Shown here piece by piece: positions 14,612-18,351 of a stretch of DNA of 18,351 nt. Within the stretch, counting starts at the first letter, position 1. The number at the start of each line of letters is the position of its first letter. The notes below the pieces were generated by a model. The model was not told the DNA's origin and did no database searches. It was given only the letters and a program-made list of their open reading frames with translations. The stretch spans positions 1 to 18,351 of the forward strand of contig CAAGIO010000029.1 in NCBI GenBank assembly GCA_900769945.1, written 5' to 3'. A program made the position numbers and the translations under genes. The DNA comes from Bacteroidales bacterium. Its GTDB lineage: Bacteria > Bacteroidota > Bacteroidia > Bacteroidales > F082.

Positions 14612-15490
14612 ATGAAAATTAGAGAAATATTAAAAAAGAAAAAGACATTCTCATTTGAAGTGTTCCCTCCGAACCCGCAAAATAGCGATATAAATAATAT
14701 TTATGACACTATCGATGCTTTGCAAGGCTATTCTCCTGATTTTATTAGTGTTACGTTTAAATCATCAGGCGACTTCGCCCAGAACACGATTAATCTTGCG
14801 AGTTATATTAAGAACCATACGCAGGCCGAGCCTTTAGTTCATCTAACCTGTGGCGCACTTGATGCAGAAGATATTGATAATCTTGCAGATAAACTTATCA
14901 AAGAGAAGCTTGAGAACGTCCTTGCTCTTAGAGGCGACATTCCCGCTGATTCAAACGTTAATTTCCTTCGTCATTTTCAACACGCCTCCGAGCTGATGGA
15001 GCATCTCGGCTCAAAATACGATTTCTGTCTCGGCGGCGCATGCTATCCCGAAGGACATATCGAATGTTCAAGCCTGTATGAGGACATCGCCAATATGAAG
15101 ATAAAGCAGGATAAAGGGGCGGAGTTCTTTATCACCCAGCTGTTTTATGATAACAACTATTATTACCGTCTTGTCCGCGCTGCTAAAACTATGGGTATCA
15201 ACGTGCCTATCGTTCCCGGTGTCATGCCGCTCACAAGCGCGAAGATGTTTAATAAAATTATGAATATGGCTGGCGCAAGTATCCCGTTCGAGATGCGTGT
15301 CCTCTTCGACCGCTTCCAAAACGACAAACTCGCCATGTATGAGATAGGTATCGCCTATAGCGTGAACCAGATTCTGGAACTGCTCGCTAACGATGCCGAC
15401 GGTATCCATATTTATACGATGAATAATGCTAAAGTGGCCGGCGATATTTATTGCCGTATCAGGAATGTCATTGAGAAAGAGTTGAGATGA
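14612..15490 (+). CDS. metF: 5,10-methylenetetrahydrofolate reductase
   Basis: This 292-residue cytoplasmic FAD enzyme reduces 5,10-methylenetetrahydrofolate to 5-methyltetrahydrofolate, the methyl donor for methionine synthase. Characteristic segments are the N-terminal FSFEVFPPNP (with the Glu that acts in folate chemistry), an ISVTF strand, LALRGDIP, the FFITQLFYDNNYYYRLV region, and PIVPGVMPLTS. The length fits bacterial MetF. The ATG at 14612 gives a standard start. It is 20 nt upstream of the reactivation-domain gene and then metH, so this is a compact methionine operon. The upstream barrel gene ends only 11 nt before it, so transcription may begin further upstream. No S-adenosylmethionine or cobalamin riboswitch was recognised upstream. 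Confidence 0.97.
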   Translation: MKIREILKKKKTFSFEVFPPNPQNSDINNIYDTIDALQGYSPDFISVTFKSSGDFAQNTINLASYIKNHTQAEPLVHLTCGALDAEDIDNLADKLIKEKLENVLALRGDIPADSNVNFLRHFQHASELMEHLGSKYDFCLGGACYPEGHIECSSLYEDIANMKIKQDKGAEFFITQLFYDNNYYYRLVRAAKTMGINVPIVPGVMPLTSAKMFNKIMNMAGASIPFEMRVLFDRFQNDKLAMYEIGIAYSVNQILELLANDADGIHIYTMNNAKVAGDIYCRIRNVIEKELR

Positions 15491-15510
15491 CTTCCGCTTA
15501 TTGACTTATT

Positions 15511-16113
15511 ATGAAAAAAGAGATTCTGAAATATCTTGGTTACTCCGCTGATGCCATTGTTGACGATAATGTGCTGTCGCTCATGGATAATGCCTTGAGA
15601 GAGGTTGAAAATCAAGCGTGTTTCAGATATGTATATAAAAGATTCGATACGCCACTGCCTTTTATGAACAAGGTGGCGGCCTACCGCGATTATGTCGGCG
15701 ACTCGCCTTTCCTGCTCTGCGCCTCGACACTCGGAGTGCAAATCGACAGGTATCTGCAGCGGCTCCAACTGAAAGACATGGCCTACGCCGCTATCTTTGA
15801 TGCCACCGCTAACGCTTTCCTCGAACACGCTTCCAACGAGTTTGAGAAGCGACTTGACATATCCCTCGATTTCAGATTCTGCCCCGGCTACTCAGGCACC
15901 TCTTTCGCTGATAATAAAGATATTGCAGATGCCCTGAATGCTGAGAACATCGGCATCTCTTTCCTCGATTCCGGCCTTATGGTACCTCTGAAATCGATGA
16001 TGGGTATCATCAAAATAGGGGAGAAACGTGCTAAAAAATGCCTCGATTGTGTGGCTTCAGACAACTGCCGCTTCAGAAATAACGGCACCTTTTGTTTTAT
16101 CACAGAAAAATAA
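15511..16113 (+). CDS. Freestanding methionine synthase reactivation (activation) domain protein
   Basis: This 200-residue protein resembles the C-terminal AdoMet-binding activation domain of MetH (Met_synt_B12), here as its own gene. In intact MetH that domain uses AdoMet and reduced flavodoxin to re-methylate oxidised cob(II)alamin. Visible features are RFCPGY (122-127), matching the RxxPGY AdoMet-binding motif, and VPLKSMMGIIKIG (158-170), matching the conserved PxxSxxG segment. A Cys-rich end follows, with Cys177, 180, 186 and 195 (CLDC then C then C), not found in E. coli MetH, which could bind a metal or Fe-S cluster. A similar split arrangement is known in Thermotoga. It sits between metF and metH, only 8 nt before the metH ATG, so it should serve MetH. 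Confidence 0.88.
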   Translation: MKKEILKYLGYSADAIVDDNVLSLMDNALREVENQACFRYVYKRFDTPLPFMNKVAAYRDYVGDSPFLLCASTLGVQIDRYLQRLQLKDMAYAAIFDATANAFLEHASNEFEKRLDISLDFRFCPGYSGTSFADNKDIADALNAENIGISFLDSGLMVPLKSMMGIIKIGEKRAKKCLDCVASDNCRFRNNGTFCFITEK

Positions 16114-16121
16114 TCTTCTTT

Positions 16122-18351
16122 ATGCTCAATAAATTAGGAAAACAAATAATGATTTTTGACGGTGCCTTTGGTACTGAATTGGAAAAACGTGGTATCATGT
16201 CGAAGATGCCGGAGATGCTTAACGTCACCGCCCCCGACGTAATCGCTGATATTCATAAGGGATATATCGATGCCGGCTGTGACTTTATCACCACTAACAC
16301 CTTCGGCGCAAACCGCTTCAAAATGCCTAATGAGAATCGGGAACTCGTTATCAGACAAGCTATTGAGAACGCTAAACGCTACCGTACCTCACAGTTCGTC
16401 ATGATGGACATCGGTCCTCTCGGCAAGATGCTTGAACCTCTTGGCGACTTGTCTTTCGATGATGCTTATGAGGCTTTCAAAGAAATGGTCATTATCTCAA
16501 GAGACTATGTTGACGGCTTTATCCTTGAGACGTTCTCCGATTTATATGAGCTCAAATGCGCTCTGCTAGCCGTGAAAGATAACAGCGACAAACCTGTCAT
16601 CACTACAATGACGTTCGATAATACCGGCCATACACTTACAGGCACCTCGCCCCGTATCATGGCAGAGCTGATGTCTAACATGGGTGCCGACGCTATCGGT
16701 GTCAACTGCTCATTGGGACCTAAAGACCTTAAACCTATTGTAAATGAGCTTGTTAGATATTGCGACAAGCCTATCATAGTGCAGCCAAACCGTGGTATCC
16801 CTACCTTAAGAGCCGGAAAAGCCCTGTATTCTCTATCCCCAGAGGCTTTCGCAAAGACAATGAATGAGTTCTATGAATCTGGCGTCGCTGTCCTCGGTGG
16901 CTGCTGCGGCACCGACCCCACCTTCATTAAAGCAATATCTGTTAATAAAGATAAACCTGTAGTACAACGTGATGTCATGAAAATCACTTCGTTATGCTCG
17001 GCAACACAGCTCGTGTCCTTCGATAAGGTGCGCGTTTGCGGCGAACGTATCAACCCTACAGGTAAGAAAAAACTTAAAGAGGCTATCATCAACGGCGACT
17101 TTGACTATATCATGCGTGAGGCTATTAAGCAAGAAGAGGCTCATGCCGAAATACTTGACGTGAACCTCGGCGTGCCTAAAACCGACGATGTCGCTAATAT
17201 GAAGAAGACTGTATTGAAACTCAATGAGATAACAAACCTACCTCTTCAAATCGACTCGTCTAATGTTGCCGCAATAGAAGCAGGCTGCCGCTATTGTAAC
17301 GGCGTCTGCCTTATCAACTCTGTCAATGGCAATGAAGATAATATGAACGCCATCTTCCCAATAGCTAAACGTTATGGTGCTGTCGTCCTTGGACTTACAA
17401 TGGACGATAACGGAATACCTCAAAGCGCTGAAGAACGGCTTGCTATAGCTGAACGTATAGTGAATCGCGCCGAACAATTTGGACTGCCTCGTCATCGTAT
17501 CATGATTGACACCCTCACCTTAACGTGTAGCGCACAGCAACCTCTTGTTAAAGAGACACTTAAAGCGTTGCGCATGGTGAATGACACACTCGGAGTGAAA
17601 ACAGCTCTCGGCGTCTCAAACGTCAGCTTTGGTATGCCTAACCGCGAAGTCATTAATAGTACCTTCCTCGCTATGGCCCTCGATAACGGTCTCGCCATGC
17701 CAATAATAAATCCGTGTAACGCCATGATGACCAACACTATCCTCGCCTTTAACGCTCTAAAAGGCTCACCTTCTGACCTCGACCGCTTTATTAATGAGGT
17801 GGTTTCTGTTGAGACATCACAACCTTCTGCTGTACAAGATTCTGCAACAACACCATCATCTTCTCCTCTTCATGATGCCGTGCGTAGAGGCCTGCGTGAG
17901 GAGAGTGTCGCCTTAACAAAGCAACTCCTTGAAAATAAAGAGCCTATGGCTATTATTAACGATATCCTGATTCCTACTCTTAACGAGGTCGGCTCTGACT
18001 TTGAGAAACAGAAGATTTTTCTCCCACAACTAATATCTGCATCAGAAGCCTGTAAAGATGCTTTCGCCATAATAAAAGAACGTTTCCAACATGATGATAC
18101 ACAAAAAGATAAAGGCGTGGTGGTGCTGGCAACAGTGAAAGGCGATGTCCATGATATTGGAAAAAATATTGTCAAAGTTATTTTTGAGTCTTACGGCTAT
18201 AAAGTGTTTGACCTTGGAAAAGATACTCCGAAAGAAGTGGTCCTTGAGGCTTATCAGAAACATAATCCCGACATCATCGGTCTTAGTGCGCTCATGACAA
18301 CAACCGTTATATCGATGGAGGAGACAATTAAATATCTGAAAGACAATGGAG
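16122..18351 (+). CDS. metH: Cobalamin-dependent methionine synthase, N-terminal part (3' end outside window)
   Basis: The ATG at 16122 opens a frame of 743 codons that runs off the window end. MetH transfers the methyl group of 5-methyltetrahydrofolate through cobalamin to homocysteine. Domains in order: homocysteine-binding (about 1-290) with zinc ligands Cys196 (GVNC) and Cys261-Cys262 (GGCCGT); pterin-binding (about 300-562) with CGERINPTG, DVNLGVP, QIDSSN and GVSNVSFGMPNR; a Ser/Thr/Gln/Pro-rich linker (about 563-583); the helical cobalamin cap (about 584-660); and the Rossmann-type B12 domain, starting about 665 with DVHDIG and the cobalt-ligand His677. The E. coli-type activation domain may be absent, since a freestanding copy lies just upstream, but the end is not visible. 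Only an 8-nt gap separates the two genes, and no obvious RBS is visible. Confidence 0.95.
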   Translation, partial: MLNKLGKQIMIFDGAFGTELEKRGIMSKMPEMLNVTAPDVIADIHKGYIDAGCDFITTNTFGANRFKMPNENRELVIRQAIENAKRYRTSQFVMMDIGPLGKMLEPLGDLSFDDAYEAFKEMVIISRDYVDGFILETFSDLYELKCALLAVKDNSDKPVITTMTFDNTGHTLTGTSPRIMAELMSNMGADAIGVNCSLGPKDLKPIVNELVRYCDKPIIVQPNRGIPTLRAGKALYSLSPEAFAKTMNEFYESGVAVLGGCCGTDPTFIKAISVNKDKPVVQRDVMKITSLCSATQLVSFDKVRVCGERINPTGKKKLKEAIINGDFDYIMREAIKQEEAHAEILDVNLGVPKTDDVANMKKTVLKLNEITNLPLQIDSSNVAAIEAGCRYCNGVCLINSVNGNEDNMNAIFPIAKRYGAVVLGLTMDDNGIPQSAEERLAIAERIVNRAEQFGLPRHRIMIDTLTLTCSAQQPLVKETLKALRMVNDTLGVKTALGVSNVSFGMPNREVINSTFLAMALDNGLAMPIINPCNAMMTNTILAFNALKGSPSDLDRFINEVVSVETSQPSAVQDSATTPSSSPLHDAVRRGLREESVALTKQLLENKEPMAIINDILIPTLNEVGSDFEKQKIFLPQLISASEACKDAFAIIKERFQHDDTQKDKGVVVLATVKGDVHDIGKNIVKVIFESYGYKVFDLGKDTPKEVVLEAYQKHNPDIIGLSALMTTTVISMEETIKYLKDNG

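Overview
The window looks like chromosome of a member of the Bacteroidota, most likely order Bacteroidales. The evidence is indirect but consistent: several intergenic gaps carry the Bacteroides-type -7 element (TAnnTTTG), one has a full -33 TTTG element at the right spacing, and the gene set fits (S46 dipeptidyl peptidase, WG-repeat-like protein, IS4-type transposase remnant of the DUF4372 kind, DbpA-tailed DEAD helicase, short 446-residue glucose-6-phosphate isomerase). The species cannot be named from the sequence. No tRNA, rRNA, CRISPR array or intact mobile element was seen.

Layout. Positions 1-1057 are a decayed junction: the 3' end of a WG-repeat-like gene, a 51-codon fragment that matches the C-terminal end of an M23 (LytM-type) metallopeptidase, a broken IS4-type transposase, and a perfect hairpin-plus-T terminator with no obvious gene to terminate. 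Positions 970-4891 hold a minus-strand DEAD-box RNA helicase with its own terminator, a divergently transcribed beta-lactamase-fold serine hydrolase lipoprotein, and a convergent, tail-overlapping OmpR-family response regulator whose receiver lacks two usual key residues. Positions 4892-5247 contain a promoter and terminator that together could define a small RNA of about 100 nt.

From 5224 to the end everything is on the plus strand and tightly packed: glucose-6-phosphate isomerase, a U32 (TrhP-like) protein, a PHP phosphoesterase, an ALDH3-type aldehyde dehydrogenase, a PrsW-type intramembrane protease, an S46 dipeptidyl peptidase, a POTRA-less Omp85-type barrel, then metF, a freestanding methionine synthase reactivation domain, and metH (running off the window end).

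How the genes work together. The clearest functional unit is the methionine branch at 14612-18351: MetF makes 5-methyltetrahydrofolate, MetH uses it with cobalamin to methylate homocysteine, and the separate reactivation protein should rescue oxidised cobalamin. The adjacent PrsW and S46 genes, 1 nt apart, are both proteases, one in the membrane and one exported. The other plus-strand genes are close enough to be co-transcribed but share no obvious pathway. The most unusual items are the split methionine synthase with a Cys-rich tail on the reactivation protein, the candidate small RNA upstream of pgi, and the degenerate receiver domain.
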